This document shows, in pieces, positions 37,101 to 49,742 of a DNA stretch of 64,000 nt. Both the position numbers and the translations under genes were made by a program. Origin of the DNA: Manis javanica (lineage: Eukaryota > Chordata > Mammalia > Pholidota > Manidae); NCBI RefSeq assembly GCF_040802235.1, contig NC_133156.1:180804351-180868350 (forward strand), written 5' to 3'. The notes below the pieces were generated by a model, which saw only the letters and a list, made by a program, of their open reading frames with translations, ran no database searches and had not been told where the DNA came from. Each line of letters opens with the position of its first letter. Position 1 is the stretch's first letter.

Positions 37101-38960
37101 ATCTGTTCACAGATGGCATGATTTTCTATGTAGAAAACCCTAGGGTATCCACAAGAAAACTGTTAGGAGTTAGCAAAGGAATTCATTGAAGTTACAGGAT
37201 ACAAGACCAGCATGCAAAAAAAAAAAAACAGTTGTGTTTCTGTGAACTAGCAATGAACAATGCAAAAGTAAAATTAAGAAAACAATTACATTTAAAACAG
37301 CATCAAAAAGAAAAAATACTGAAATTCATATGTAATTTCAAGGGACACTGAATAGCCAAAACAGTCTTGAAAAAGAAGAATAAAGTTGGAGGTCTTAGAT
37401 TTCTTGATTTCAAAATTTATTACAAAGATAAAATAAACCAAAACAGTGTGGGAATAGCATAAGACAGACAATGGAAAAGAACAGAAAGACCAGAAATAAA
37501 CCCTGCATATATGGTCAAATGGTTTTTGACAAAGTTGGATGACTCCCACTTCTCAATTTTAAAACTTACTACAAAGCTACAAGTAACCAAAACTGTGTGA
37601 TACTGGCATGAAGACAGATGGAACAGAATCAATAAAGACTAATAGAACAGAATACAGAGACCAGAAGTAAACGTCCACGGGCAAGTGATTTTTGACAAGA
37701 ATGCTAAGCCCATTTAGTGGCCAATGAATAGTCTCTTCAACAGCTGGTGCTGGACAATTGGATATCCATGTAGAAAAGAATGATATTTGACCCATGCCTC
37801 ATGCCAAATATAAAAATTAACTCAACATACATCAAAGATGCAGACAAAGAGCTAAAAGTATAAAATCCTTGAAAGAAAATAGAGGGACAAACTTTCATGA
37901 ATCTGGATATGACAATGGTTTCTTAGATGACACTAAAAGGATATTCAACCAAAAAAAAAGTAGGTACGCAGGGACTTCATCAAAAGCAAACTATGGTGTA
38001 TCAAATGGCATGGATAAACAAGTGAAAAGACAACTCAGAGAATAGAAACAAATACTTACAAATTATAAATCTGACAAGGGTCTACAATCCAGAATATATA
38101 AAGAACTCTTGCAACTCAAAGGACAAAAAAAGATAAACAACTTGAATAAAAAGTGGCTAAAGACTTAAGTAGACACTTCTCCAAAGAAGATAGACAAATG
38201 GCCAATAAGCACATGAAAAGATACTTAACGTCCTTAGTCATGAGGGAAAGGGAAAGGGAAATCAAAACCACAAACAAATAACAGTGAGTATGAGATACCA
38301 CTTACACCCACGAGGATGGCAAAAAAAAGGTAAATAAAAAATGCTAGTGAATGTGGAGAAATTAGGACCCTCACCCACTTCTGGTGGGTGGGAATGTGAA
38401 ATGGTATTGCGACTGTAGGAAACAGTTTGGTTAACATAGAATTATCATGTGACCCAGTATTTCTACTCCTACATATATACAAAAAGACCTGTATGCAGGT
38501 ATTCAAATACCGGCTCATTAATGTTCATATCAGCTCTACTCACAACAGCCAAAGGTAGAAACAACACAAATGTCTATGAATGGAGTAGATGAATAAAATG
38601 AAGAACACACATGGAGTATTAGCTATGCAAAATGAAATACTATACATGCCCAGACATGGATGAACCTCAAAGTGAGGTTCACATTATGCTAAAGTGGAAG
38701 AGGATTAAAACAAAGGTCATATGTTGTATAACTCCATTTACATGAAATAACCAGAATAGGCAAGTTCACAGAAACAGAAAGTAGATTCATGGATATTAGG
38801 GGCTGGTGAAAAGGATGAGGTCATGAAAAAAGTTCTTGAACTAAATAGTGATATTACTTGTAAAACACTGTGAATGTACTCAGTGCCACTGAACTGTATA
38901 CTTTAAAATGGTTAAAATTGTAAACTTTATGTGTATTTTACCACACACACACACACACAC
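34150..38960 (+). mobile_element. Old L1 (about 4.8 kb), ORF2 degenerate
   Basis: Starts with 5' UTR/ORF1-like sequence (tcaccacgac-poor, Leu-poor region 34160-34870), enters ORF2 near 35070 (cacattagattgttgtatgt) and continues through RT and C-terminal region (gtcaaatggtttttgacaaa) to a 3' UTR ending ttaaaattgtaaactttatg. In place of an A-tail it ends in a (CA)n tract at 38942-38962. Many stops. Confidence 0.7.
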
Positions 38961-38962
38961 AA
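38942..38962 (+). repeat. (CA)n microsatellite at an L1 3' end
   Basis: Uninterrupted CA dinucleotides directly after the L1 3' UTR. Confidence 0.9.
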
Positions 38963-39145
38963 ATCCTCTACCAAAGTAGACCTCAGTGGAAAACTCTTAC
39001 CCATTAGTCACACTCTCGTCGTCCTTTCCACCAGCCCCTAATATCCATGAATCTACTTTGTTTCTGTGAACTTGCCTGTTCTCATTATTTCATGTAAATA
39101 GTTATACAACATGTGACCTTTGTGTTAAGCCTCTTCCACTTTACC
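38963..39145 (-). mobile_element. L1 3' fragment inverted relative to its neighbour
   Basis: The inverse complement of about 39019-39141 matches 38690-38816 of the adjacent L1 at roughly 90% by eye (shared: caagttcacagaaaca, tagattcatggatattaggg). It also carries 3' UTR sequence missing from the neighbour. Confidence 0.8.
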
Positions 39146-39226
39146 TCTATTCTCCTCTAAGGAACAAAAAGCCTTAATCTGTGTGACTCTCAATTCTTCA
39201 TTTGCTTAAAAAAAAGTCATATTGTA

Positions 39227-39230
<4 letters not shown>

Positions 39231-39261
<31 letters not shown>
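39231..39261. repeat. (TA)n microsatellite
   Basis: About 15 uninterrupted AT dinucleotides. Confidence 0.95.
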
Positions 39262-39264
<3 letters not shown>

Positions 39265-40444
39265 AATGTCTTGTAGTACCTACCAAAAACACAATCATGA
39301 GAAATACTAATAGTAAATTTCCTGAATGTCTTGTACCTCCTTTCCTATAAAATTTTTTGATCATGCAGTCCTACTAAAAAAATATTGAGTAAATTACCAT
39401 TTATTTATAAATTATATCATATACAAATTTTAAAAGGCTGAGAAAAATGAATATAAATCTAGTACTTTTCTTTCTCTACTCCAGTGAACCATTTTGTAAG
39501 CATCTCTCTTTGGAGAGCACTTCTCTAGATATCCTAAATTTTATTCTTGGGTTAAAGTAATGGTCTGTGTTTTTTTAACTCTTGAGATCTGCTTTTACTG
39601 AACTCCCTAAAGTAAGGCCATTATTAGCCTTATGGGCATTGTTACTAAATCTGTTGTAAGGATACTGTTGATGACTGTTATACTGTGGTGCTTGCTTTAT
39701 GAGGACAAACGAGAGAAATTCCTCTTAGGTCTTGGTACCAGAAATATCTGTAATGTTTTTGAAAATGTAGTTTGTTTTTGTATTATGGACTCATGTCGTT
39801 TGATCACAAAATCCTAGCAATACTAACTGCTAGAAACATAAAGGGAAATTTGTGGCTTACTTCTAGCAATCATGTCCACAGGGTATATTTACCTCCTTCC
39901 TGGCTTCAATTTGTCTTCCTGTCATTCACAATTCTTCATTTATTTATTTATTTTAAAAAATCATGTAGCTCTCCCCTTCCTGGCTTTAAATTTTCTATCA
40001 TTCCAATTCCTCATATACTTAAAAAATAGTATGTTATTTATGTACGCACGTGTGTGTGTGTATGGGTTAAAAGCACCTTAACCTTTCTTGAAAGACAGAG
40101 AGGAATGAAAAACAAAAAACAAACCAAAAGACCATGCAATCCTGTTCAGAATGGAGGCCATTCTTAACCTGGAGCATCTCTGTGCCTGGGGATTACTTTG
40201 CAGACTCTGAAGCATGTAGGAGCAAAGCCCTTCATTCAAAGTGTAATTCGTGAATGAGTGCTGATGAAAAGAATGACATCTCACAACAGCATTGTACTAC
40301 ACTTTCTCCCTTTTTTTCAGTTGGTAAGAAATGTTCAAGTGAAGAAAGGGCAATGGGATTTTTTTTTCACCTGTGTGCAAAGCTTAACTAAAAAGTCCAT
40401 GAAAAAGGCAGTCACATTGCCAGATGGAATTCGTAGCCATGTAC
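39262..40444. other. Intron 16, exon-proximal sequence
   Basis: AT-rich intron next to exon 16. A short (GT)n lies near 40050-40060. No other feature recognised. Confidence 0.5.
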
Positions 40445-41595
40445 CTGGATGTGTTTCCTTCTGGTGTGCTCAGAAGTCATTTGGGGGTGACACGTGTAAA
40501 ATGCTTTCTTGTTCTTGCTCCGCTTCTCAAGGTACCTCCTCTGATGGTTGGTGACGCTGTTGTATAATCTAATTTGCCTAGGTGACAGACAAACTCTTTC
40601 ATGGCCAAAAGCTTGGATCAATCGAGCAGTGTCAATGGTGGAAAGAGAACTACTCCTGTCATTCAAAGTCACTTCTTTATCTGTTTGGGTCAATATATCT
40701 GATTCCACAGGAGAAGTGGTGGTGGAAATAATGTTAGTGGCAGTATCTGTGAGCAGCTCACTCTCCTCTGATTGTCTAGAATCTGAAGAAGTGTTTATAT
40801 AATGAAAACCTGGCTGTTTTCTCAGAATGTATTTATCAAATTTAATCTGCTCAATTTTAATCTGATTGGACTTCCCATCTTGATGAGCAGAAAAAACCCT
40901 GCTTTTTTTAAGATCTCGTGTGTTTCTATGGTATTTCTCCAGGCTTTTATATCGTTTCTTTTTTTGAAGCTTGTTTTTTTGCTGTTGCAGTTTAGCACTC
41001 CCTTCTTTAACATCTTGTTCCCCTCTGCTATCATCCTGTGTCCTTCCAGAGGGCAGGAGTGAATGTGTGATGGGATTCTGGAGAAGTTTGGCCAAACGAT
41101 CAAGTCGCTCCACCAAGGACAGTTCTTTCCTGTCACCAAACTCAGGTTTCTTCTGTTGCTTCTGTTGCTCCTGATACTTGTTCCAGAGTTCATTCAAATG
41201 TGCAGTGTGCTGAGTTGGTGGCTCTGAGGTGACCTTCTGATCCTTATTTTGATCATTCATTTGTTTGTCATTTTGTGGATAATCTCTAGCCTGACTTTTA
41301 GCCTCTTCTTTGTTTTCCAAGTTTACATTGATACTTAGGCTCTGTATTTTGGTGTAATCTGTCTTTGTCTTTTCCACATTTTGATAAGAGGGAGGAAGAC
41401 AACTGTGTTCTCTTTGTTTGTCTGGGTGATGCTGAAATAAATCTTTCCAAGAATGCCTCATGAAAACACTCCTTCCTAAGAATTCATGGCAAAAATCTTG
41501 ATCACTTGGTAGGTGTACTGGACGATGACTGTAAAACTTGGCTGATCTGAAGACAGAATGGGTAGTATTTTCAAATTCTGAATGACATCTAGACT
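40445..41595 (-). CDS. ALMS1: ALMS1 exon 16, large coding exon
   Basis: This 1151-nt exon is open throughout (2 nt completing a Glu codon, then 383 codons). It starts SRCHSEFENTTHSVFRSAKF after the acceptor ttttcag and ends RRKHIQ before the donor gtacat. A methionine at 41461 is internal, not a start: the frame and splice acceptor lie 44 codons upstream. Recognisable family segments are LNELWNKY near residue 135, ELSLVERLDRLAKLLQNPIT, SNQIKIEQIKFDKYILRKQP, and SIDTARLIQAFGHERVCLSP near the end. Composition is Gln/Lys/Ser-rich with several charged stretches, consistent with a disordered or coiled-coil scaffold. In human ALMS1 this exon is one of the large ones where truncating disease variants cluster (established knowledge). 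No frameshift or stop is seen here. Confidence 0.97.
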
Positions 41596-41779
41596 CTGAA
41601 AAGGAGAAAAAAAGATTTTAAAATATTTGCATTCCCTTTAGAAATAGTATTCACACTTAATTATTTAGATATAGAACAAAGACCAAAAGAAAGAACCGTT
41701 TATATAAAATTTCAGAAAATTCACTGCCTGTACAGAGGATTCATGCCTGTGCTTAGGAGACAGAGTGGCACAGTAAAAC

Positions 41780-42035
41780 TTGAAGAGACTCAGAGTCCAA
41801 AAGATCTGTATTCTGGGTTGTACTCTGCCATAGACTGGCTGTGTAATCTCAAGGAAGGCACTCTAGTTCTCTGGATTATAACAGCAGCTGCTATGCATTC
41901 ACTACCTGCTATGTATGGGAGATTAGGATGTGTTCTATATCTATTTTTCCTCTTTTAATTCAATCTTCTTAATAAAATTGAGAGATAGATATTGTTAACT
42001 CTGTTCTCACCTAAGAAACCTGAGACTTCATTATA
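41780..42035 (+). repeat. MIR SINE
   Basis: Blocks tgtattctgggttgtactct, gactggctgtgtaatctcaa, tagttctctggattat and 'ctcacctaagaaacctgaga' follow MIR. It sits 185 bp upstream of exon 16 in intron 15. Confidence 0.8.
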
Positions 42036-42559
42036 ATCATCATTAATTAAATAGGTGGGATAAATAAAAAACAACCCTTCAGATGTTTTAAAGGCTTTTA
42101 AAATTCCTTTCTGTGAACCATCATCACCTATTTTATACCCAGTTTATTTTTATTTTTTATGTTCCTCTTAAAACAATACTGTATATTCTATTCACTTAAG
42201 AATGAGTTAACTTCCTAGTTAATTAGGTAAACCCATTATCACTATGTTTATATGACAGAGACTGAAAAAATATAGTTACGTTTTCCTGGCATGTGTGTTT
42301 TTATATATAATTTAGCTAGCTAGATAACATAAGCATACAGATATAAAGAGAGATGATAAAGAGACATAGGCAGATTAAAATACTTAGAGGTTTTCAAACT
42401 TCCCAACCTGAAATGAGGGATACAGCCATCTCCAGCCTTCTAGGAGGTTGTTTATGAACAGTTTTATTAAAAGACGGTCCTCCAATATACCCTTAACACA
42501 TTGTTACAGTCAAGCCATATTCACAGTTCTATTTATTTATTTTCATATCTTCAATATGT

Positions 42560-43497
42560 ATATATATTTTTGGTATTAATAAACAATCACATAAGCAACA
42601 TTGCAGTTATTAGATTCCCCCCGTTATCAACTCCCCACCACACACCCCATTACAGTCACTGTCCATCAGCATAGTAAGATGATATAGAGTCCCTACTTGC
42701 CTTCTCTGGGCTATAACTGCCTTCCCCGTGAACCCCCCCTGCATTATGTGTGCTAATTGTAATGCCCCTTATTCTCCTTCTCCCTCCCTTCCCACCCACA
42801 CTCCCCAGTCCCTATCCATTTGGCAACTGTTAGCCCATTCTTGGGTTCTGTGAGTCTGCTGCTGTTTTGTTCCTTCAGTTTTTGTTTTGTTCTTATGCTC
42901 CACAGATGAGTGAAATCATTTGGTGCTTGTCTTTCTCTGCCTGGCTTATTTCACTGAGCATAATACCCTCTAGCTCCATCCATGTTGTTGTAAATGGTAG
43001 GATTTGTTTTCTTCTTATGGCTGAATAATATTCCATTGTGTATATGTACCACATCTTCTTTATTCTTTCATCTACTGATGGACACTTAGGTTGCTTCCAT
43101 CTCTTGGCTATTATAAATAGTGCTGCGATAAACATAGGGGTGCATCTGTCTTTTTCAAACTGGGCTCCTGCATTCTTAGGGTAAATTCCTAGGAGTGGAA
43201 TTCCTGGATCAAATGGTATTTCTAATTTTAGTTTTTTGAGGAACCTCCATACTGCTTTCCACAATGGTTGAACTACCTTACATTCCCACCAGCAGTGTAG
43301 GAAGGTTCCCCTTTCTCCGCATCCTCATCAGCATTTGTTGTTGTCTTTTCTAGGTTGGCCATCCTAACTGGTGTGAGGTGATGTCTCATTGTGGTTTTAA
43401 CTTGCATTTCCCTGATGACTGGCAATGTGGAGCATCTTTTCATGTGCCTGTTGGCCATCTGAATTCCTTCTTTGGAGAAGTATCTGTTCATACCTAG
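42560..43497 (-). mobile_element. Young-family L1 3' end, antisense
   Basis: The + strand shows the antisense 3' UTR (ccattacagtcactgtccat), the C-rich complement of the G tract (42770-42812) and ORF2 C-terminus. A 123-codon open ORF2 frame remains at 42893-43264 (GIPLLGIYPKNAG, CTPMFIAALF). It is 5'-truncated at 43497. Confidence 0.88.
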
Positions 43498-43640
43498 TTT
43501 TTTTTTTCTTGTGGTAAAATACACCTAACATAAAATTTACCATCTTCCATCTTCACTTTTTGACAGTTATTTTTCTACATCAAACAGGTATTTTTAGATG
43601 TAATAACATCCTACAATCATAAATCCTAGTTCTAAACACT
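43498..43640 (-). mobile_element. Older L1 3' UTR fragment, antisense
   Basis: A poly(T) run then ttgtggtaaaatacacctaa and aaaatttaccatcttcc, a familiar antisense L1 3' UTR. The younger L1 ends against its poly(T), a common L1 target. Confidence 0.7.
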
Positions 43641-43867
43641 AATATAGTATCAATACATATTTTTGGAGTTTCAATTATAGGCAGAAACAATGACAAATAG
43701 ATTCCACAAGGAAACACTTGTAACTATCGATACTTTTTACCCACACTATAGATTATTGTCAGAATTTTCATTAAATACTCTGGGAATCCCTAAGGCAATT
43801 TCCTCAGAATGCAGTGGGATACATGATATCTTCTTTTAATATCTAAACTGTAGAAAGACTTTCAAAC

Positions 43868-44384
43868 CTCCTGACAAACTAAAGTCCAGAATCAGATGGC
43901 TTCGCTCATGAACTCTACCAAACATTTATGTAGTTACCTCAGCAGTTAACCTTGCTGTAATTTAGTTCCTGCTTAAGCTTAATCTATAGCCGAAACTAAT
44001 CTAAGAGAAAAGAACAATAGGTACTGTGTCTTGGAATCTGGTGTGAGTCATGAGTGGTGTGACAAGGACTGCAAACGTTCTAGTGATCCTTTCTGAGGCA
44101 AACCCAGATAAGGAACACACCTTGAGACTTACATGGCTGGATGACTTGATGAGACATAAGAGAAACCTTAAGAGGATTAGTTTGCAATTGTTTAGCTTGA
44201 TGATGAAACTTATTCTATAATCCTGTCTTTTTGCTTGCTGTAACTTAATAAAAGCACAGGGAAGCTCTGACTTGGTGCTTTGTCTTCAGAGGAAGTCTAA
44301 GTACTGTGCATTAAACATCATTCTGACTCGACTTCTCATTTTCGCAGTCCCCGACTGCAACACATTTCAAGACGAATTAATACA
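43868..44384 (+). mobile_element. L1 ORF2 (RT) fragment split by a solo LTR
   Basis: Before the LTR: gaatcagatggcttcgctca then tgaactctaccaaacattta. After it: catttcaagacgaattaata. Together they follow the L1 RT segment continuously, so the LTR landed inside this fragment. Confidence 0.7.
43929..44362 (+). mobile_element. Solo endogenous retrovirus LTR, 434 bp
   Basis: It begins TG (tgtagttacc) and ends CA (gactgcaaca). It is flanked by cattta (43923-43928) and catttc (44363-44368), a 6-bp target duplication with one change. An AATAAA at 44247-44252 is followed about 90 nt later by the end, as expected for R-U5. No internal viral genes, primer-binding site or second LTR are present, so it is a recombined solo LTR. 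Class is not certain: 6-bp duplications are usual for beta-like (ERVK) elements, but one end base differs and a 5-bp duplication is possible. Confidence 0.75.
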
Positions 44385-44385
44385 A

Positions 44386-47290
44386 ATAACGTATAAAAGG
44401 AAACTTTCTAGAAAAATACAACCTTCTAAGGCTGACCCAGAAAGAAACAGAAAATCTGAACAGACCAATTACCAGCAACAAAATTGAATTGGTAATCAAC
44501 AAACTACCTAAGAACAAAATCCCTGGACCAGAGTTTCACTGCTGAATTTTATCAAATGTTTAGTGAAGACCTACTACCCATTCTCCTTAAGTTTTCCAAA
44601 AAGTAGAAGAGGGAATACTTCCAAACTCATTCTACGAGGCCAGCATTACTCTAATACCAAAACCAGGCAAAGACATCACAAAAAAAGAAAATTATAGACC
44701 AGAATCCCTGATGAACATAGATGCAAAAATACTCAATAAAACACTAGCAAACCAAGTTCAAAAATACATAAAAAAGATCACCCATCATGACCCAGTTGGA
44801 TTTATTCCAGGGATGCAAGGATGGTACAGTATTCTAAAATCCATCAACATCATACACATCAACAAAAACATGGACAAAAACCACACGATCATCTCCATAG
44901 ATACTGAAAAAGCACTTGACAAAATTCAACATCCATTCATGGTAAAAACTCTCAAAAAATGGGTATAGAGGGCAAGTACCTCAACATAATAAAGGCCATA
45001 TATGACAAACCCACAGCCAACATCATACTGAACAGCGAGAAGCTGAAAGCATTTCCTCCAAGATCAAGAACAAGACAGGGATGCCCACTCTCCCCACTGT
45101 TATTCAACATAGTACTGAAGGTCCTAGCCATGGAAATTAGACAAAACAAAGAAATACAAGGAATCCAGATCAGTAAAGAAGAAGTCAAACTGTCACTATT
45201 TGCAGATGACATGATATTGTACATAAAAAACCCTAAAGACTCCACTCCAAAAGTACTAGAACTGATATCGGAATACAGCAAAGTTGCAGGATATAAAATT
45301 AATACACAGAAATCTGTTGCATTCCTATACACTAACAATGAACTAGCAGAAAGAGAAATCAGGAAAACAATTCCATTTACAACTGCATCAAAAAGAATAA
45401 AATACCTAGGAATAAACCTAACCATGGAGGTGAAAGATGTATACTCTGGAAGCTACAAGACACTCATGAGAGAAATTAAAGACACCAAAAGTGGAAATAC
45501 ATCCCATGGCTCATGGATCGGAAGAATTAATATTGTCCAAGTGGCCAATGTGTCCTGCCTAAAGCCACCTACAAATTCAGTGCAATCCCTATTAAAATAC
45601 CAACAGCATTGTTCAACGAACTAGAACAAATACTTCTAAAATTCATATGGAAGCACAAAATACCCCAAATAGCCAAAGCAATCCTGTGAAGGAAGAAGAA
45701 AGTAGGGTGATTATGCTCCCTGACTTCAAGCTCTACTACAAAGCCACAGTAATGAAGCCAATTTGGTACTGGCTCAAGAACAGACCCATAGATCAATGGA
45801 ACAGAATTGAGATCCCAAATATAAACCCACACATGTATGGCCAACTAATATACAAGAAAGGAGCCATGGATATACAATGCGGAAATGACAGTCTCTTCAA
45901 CAACTGGTGCTGGCAAAATTGGACAGCTACATGCCAGAGAATGAAACTGGATAACTGTCTAACTCCATACACAGAAATAAACTTGAAATGGATCAACAAC
46001 CTGAATGTAAATCATGAAACCATAAAAGTCACAGAAGAAAACATAGGCAAAAATCTCTTGAATATAAATATGAACAACTTTTTCCTGAACACATATCCTT
46101 GGGCAAGGGAAACAAGGGCAAAAATGAACAAATGGGAGTACATCCAACTAAAAAGCTTCTGTACAGCAAAGGATACCATCAGCAGAACAAAAAGGCATCC
46201 TACAATATGGGAGGATATATTCATTCATAAATGACTTATCCAAAAAGGGGTTAACATCCAAAATAAAGAACTCACACACCTCAACACCTCAAAAACAAAT
46301 AACCCGATTTAAAAAATGGGCAGAGAATCTGAACAGTCACTTCTCCAAAGAACAAATTCGAATGGCCAACAGGCACATGATAAGATGCTCTACATCAGCA
46401 ATCATCAGGGAAATGCAAGTTAAAACCACAATGAGATATTACTTCACAGCAGTTAGGATGGCCAACATCCAAGAGAAAAGAAACAATAAATGCTGATGAG
46501 GATGCAGAGAAAGGGGAACCCTCCTACACTGTTGGTTGTAATGTAAATTAGTTCAACCATTGTTGAAAGCAATACAGAAGTTCCTCAAAAAACTACAAAT
46601 ACATGTACCATTTGACCCAGGAATTCCATTACTAGGAATTTACCCAAAGAAAACAAGATCCCTGATTCAAAAATACATGTGCACCCCTACATTTATCACA
46701 GCACTATTTATAACAGCCAAGATACGGAAGCAACCTAAATGTCCATCAGTAGATGACTGGATAAATAAGAAGTGGTACATATTCACAATGGAGTATCATT
46801 CAGCCATAAAAAGAAAAGAAATTCTACCTTTTACAACAACATGTATGGACCTAGAGGGTATTAAGTACAGTGAAAGAAGCCAGGCAGCAGTGAAAGACAA
46901 GTACTAAATGATTTCACTCATTTATGAAGTATAACAACAAAGCAAAACTGAAGGAACAAAACAACAGCAGACTCACAGACTCCAAGAAGAGACTAGCAGT
47001 TACCAAAGGGAAGAGGTTGGGGACAGTGGGTGGGGAGGGAGGGAGAAGAAGATTAAGGGGCATTATAATTAACAATCACAATATAGGTGGGTCTTGGGGA
47101 AAGCAGTATAGCATGGAGAAGACAAGTAATGACTCTATAGCATACCACTAGCTGATGGACAGTGACTGCAATCAGGTTGGGTGGGGGTCATATAATATGG
47201 GTGATGCTGAAACCGTAATGTTGCTTATGTGAAACCTTCATAAGATTATATATCAATGACACCTTAACTAAAATATAAAAATCAACACAC
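44386..47290 (+). mobile_element. Young L1, 5'-truncated in ORF2
   Basis: It begins just before the RT domain (actttctagaaaaatacaac) and continues to the 3' UTR with G-rich tract (47021-47062) and the young-family tail (gcttatgtgaaaccttcata). It belongs to the same family as the element at 17840-23990. Confidence 0.92.
44660..46907 (+). pseudogene. L1 ORF2 RT and C-terminal domain, frameshifted
   Basis: Long open pieces remain: 44711-44968 ([20 protein letters not shown]), 44959-45624 with [20 protein letters not shown] and the catalytic [13 protein letters not shown], 45647-46234, and 46560-46907 with GIPLLGIYPKKT. The shifts between pieces and the missing endonuclease make it inactive. Its FADD box is standard, unlike YVDD in the copy near 22025. 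Confidence 0.9.
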
Positions 47291-47344
47291 TTTTTTAGCT
47301 AATATATTAAAGGCAATCCAAATTGTGGCTACCTTTGGCATTGT

Positions 47345-47620
47345 CTTTCTTTTTAATTGAAGTACAGTTCATATGCAGTATTATATTGGTTTCAGTTATA
47401 CAAAACAATGATTCAAATGTTACATTTTAAGTCTTCACCCCTTCTAGTGCAGTACTATCTGTCAACATAGAAAGATGTTACAGAACTTTTGACTATATTC
47501 TTCATACTGCACTCCATACCCATGACCAACTTACATTATGATTGAGATTTCTGTGCGCCTCTTTATACCCCTCATCCAGTCCACCGACCCAACACATACT
47601 GTCCCCTGTAGCCAGGTTAC
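47345..47620 (-). mobile_element. L1MA-like 3' UTR, antisense
   Basis: Text ttttaattgaagtacagttc, gtattatattggtttcagtt and ttttgactatattcttcata is the antisense 3' UTR of an L1MA-type element. Part of it (47508-47560) recurs at 51388-51440. Confidence 0.8.
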
Positions 47621-48099
47621 CTCCAGTCACTTCTCAGTGTCTATAATAACAGACTTCAGGATTTAGGATCACTAAATACACATGGCATCTAAATGCAATC
47701 ATGATCATAGATTGGACTCTGTAGACCAGGAGGGAAATTTGCTGTAAAGGACAGCTGTAGAAAAACTTGGTGAAGAAAACAGGAAGAAAGGAAGGGAGGG
47801 AGGAATTTGTGTGATTTAAATGTAGACTATACATTAGTATTGTATCCATGCTAAATATATTTGATAATTATACCATAGTATGTAAGGAAATGTTTTTCTT
47901 TTTAGAATATATATACTATGGTATACAGGGATGAAAGGACATGATGTCTACCATTTATCCCCTCATGGTTCAGATAAAATATTAGTAATATATATATATT
48001 TATCGATTGTAAAGCCAGTGAAGCAAAACGTTAACAAAAATGAATGTAAGATAAATAAATGCAAGTATATTGTACTGTTTTCGCAACTTTTTGGTGGGA
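47621..48099. other. Intron 15 unique sequence
   Basis: Nothing recognised. Confidence 0.4.
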
Positions 48100-48580
48100 T
48101 TGGTAGGTGGCTGTATTATGGAAAAATTTATCTAAACTCTCAACACTGACTAAAATTGAAACACAGGTTCCTTTTCAACCAGCAATTCGACTTAACAGGG
48201 CTTAGAGATAAACACATAAAGTTGTACCAAAAGAATGAAGTAAAATTACACACACATACAAAAGAATATTCACTGCAGTATTCTTCAGATTACTAAACAT
48301 ATGGTAACAACTTAAATATCTAGTTAAATTATGGTATATCAAATCACTTAATATAAAATGTTTGTATATGCATAAATATTCCTTTCATTGAACAAATATT
48401 TCTGGACTACGTGGCAGCATTTTATCTAAATGGATATGCAAAAACCTGATTAACCCCTCTTATTATGGGAAAGTGGAACAAGGGGCTTCAGGGATAGAAG
48501 GGAAACTTTTACTTTTCACCTGAAATTCTATGCATTATTTGAATCTTTTACAATCAGCATGTTTAACTTGAATTTTTTTA
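48100..48580 (+). mobile_element. Ancient L1 3' end
   Basis: Worn order of an L1ME-like 3' end: aaagaatattcactgcagta, aaattatggtatatcaaatc and 'cttttacaatcagcatgttt'. Confidence 0.55.
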
Positions 48581-49199
48581 AAGTAGTAAATCATATTTTC
48601 AATGTACTTTATGATTTATTTGAGGGGAAGTTTTCAGATGCTTCTATATAAAATTTCATTATCAGAAGTTAACTACCCCAACCTTTACTCTTAAGGAAGT
48701 ACCATGAGATGGTGATTATCTAATTCCATTGTTCTATAGAGCCCTTTATACTCAAGGAATTCAGCTTGCTCATTTTCTACTTTCACTATATAGTTTACTT
48801 CCATCCTAAGTCAGTGGGACTGGGCTGACTGAAATTACTGACATTAGAAAATGAATATATTTAACAGTAATGTTACCTAATTCCACACTTTTTAACTTAC
48901 TGCTTTATATTTTAATGTATTCTAATAGCCTTTCACAATTTTGCTTCTTTTATGCTGTTGCCATGGTTATCCTTCCTGAAACAACTATAATCATGTAACT
49001 TCTCCATTCAAAATTTTATACTGGCTCTTAATTTCTGTTAAGGATAAAATTAAAGTCCTTAGCCTAGTGTTCCAGGTTCTGCAGAATTTGGCCCCAAATA
49101 TATTTTCCTTCTTTCTCTCTCTCTGTCTTTCTTTCTGTAATAATATTGTGAAAGGACTGAACAGGAGACACATCCTTTGAACAAAACCTTAAATGTACA
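48581..49199. other. Intron 15 unique sequence
   Basis: AT-rich; a short (TCTC)n lies near 49110. Nothing else recognised. Confidence 0.4.
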
Positions 49200-49557
49200 A
49201 TATATTATTCTTGACAGTAGGTACAGTGTTTTACAGCCGATCCCTAGAACTTACTTATTTTGCTTGACTGAAACTTTATACCCAGTGATTAGTAACTCAT
49301 TTCCCTCACTCCCCCAGTCCCTGGCAATAATACCATTTTACCCTTTGATTTTGTGAATTTAACTATTTTAGAGTCTCATGTAAGTGAATTCATGCAATAC
49401 TGGTCTGTGACTGGCTTATCTTACTTAACATAATGTCCTGAAGATTTATCCATTGTGTCACATATTGCAGCATTTCCTTCTTTCAATGTATATAACCACA
49501 TTTTCTTCATCTATTCATCTCTGAATATACTATTGAGTTGTTTTCATTTGTCTCCAT
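49200..49557 (-). mobile_element. Older L1 3' end, antisense
   Basis: Text agagtctcatgtaagtgaat, ctggcttatcttacttaaca and 'tttcttcatctattcatctc' is antisense L1 3' sequence. Confidence 0.7.
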
Positions 49558-49742
49558 ATATCGTTTGATCTGTTTTAATTTGGTCATTGATTTGTTGGCT
49601 AGAGATCTTTTTTTCTCTCTGTGCATCAGCTTCTTTGTTTTCCTGTTCTCTGATTTCCATTTCATTTACCGTCTCCTCTACTTTATCTAATCTACTTTTA
49701 AATCACTCCATTGTATGTTTCATTTCAGATACTGTATTTTTC

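Noticed and set aside
41461..41461. Methionine at 41461 as the start of a separate 349-codon gene
   Set aside because: The frame stays open upstream to a splice acceptor at 41596-41597 and joins exon 15 in phase, so it is an internal residue of ALMS1 exon 16.
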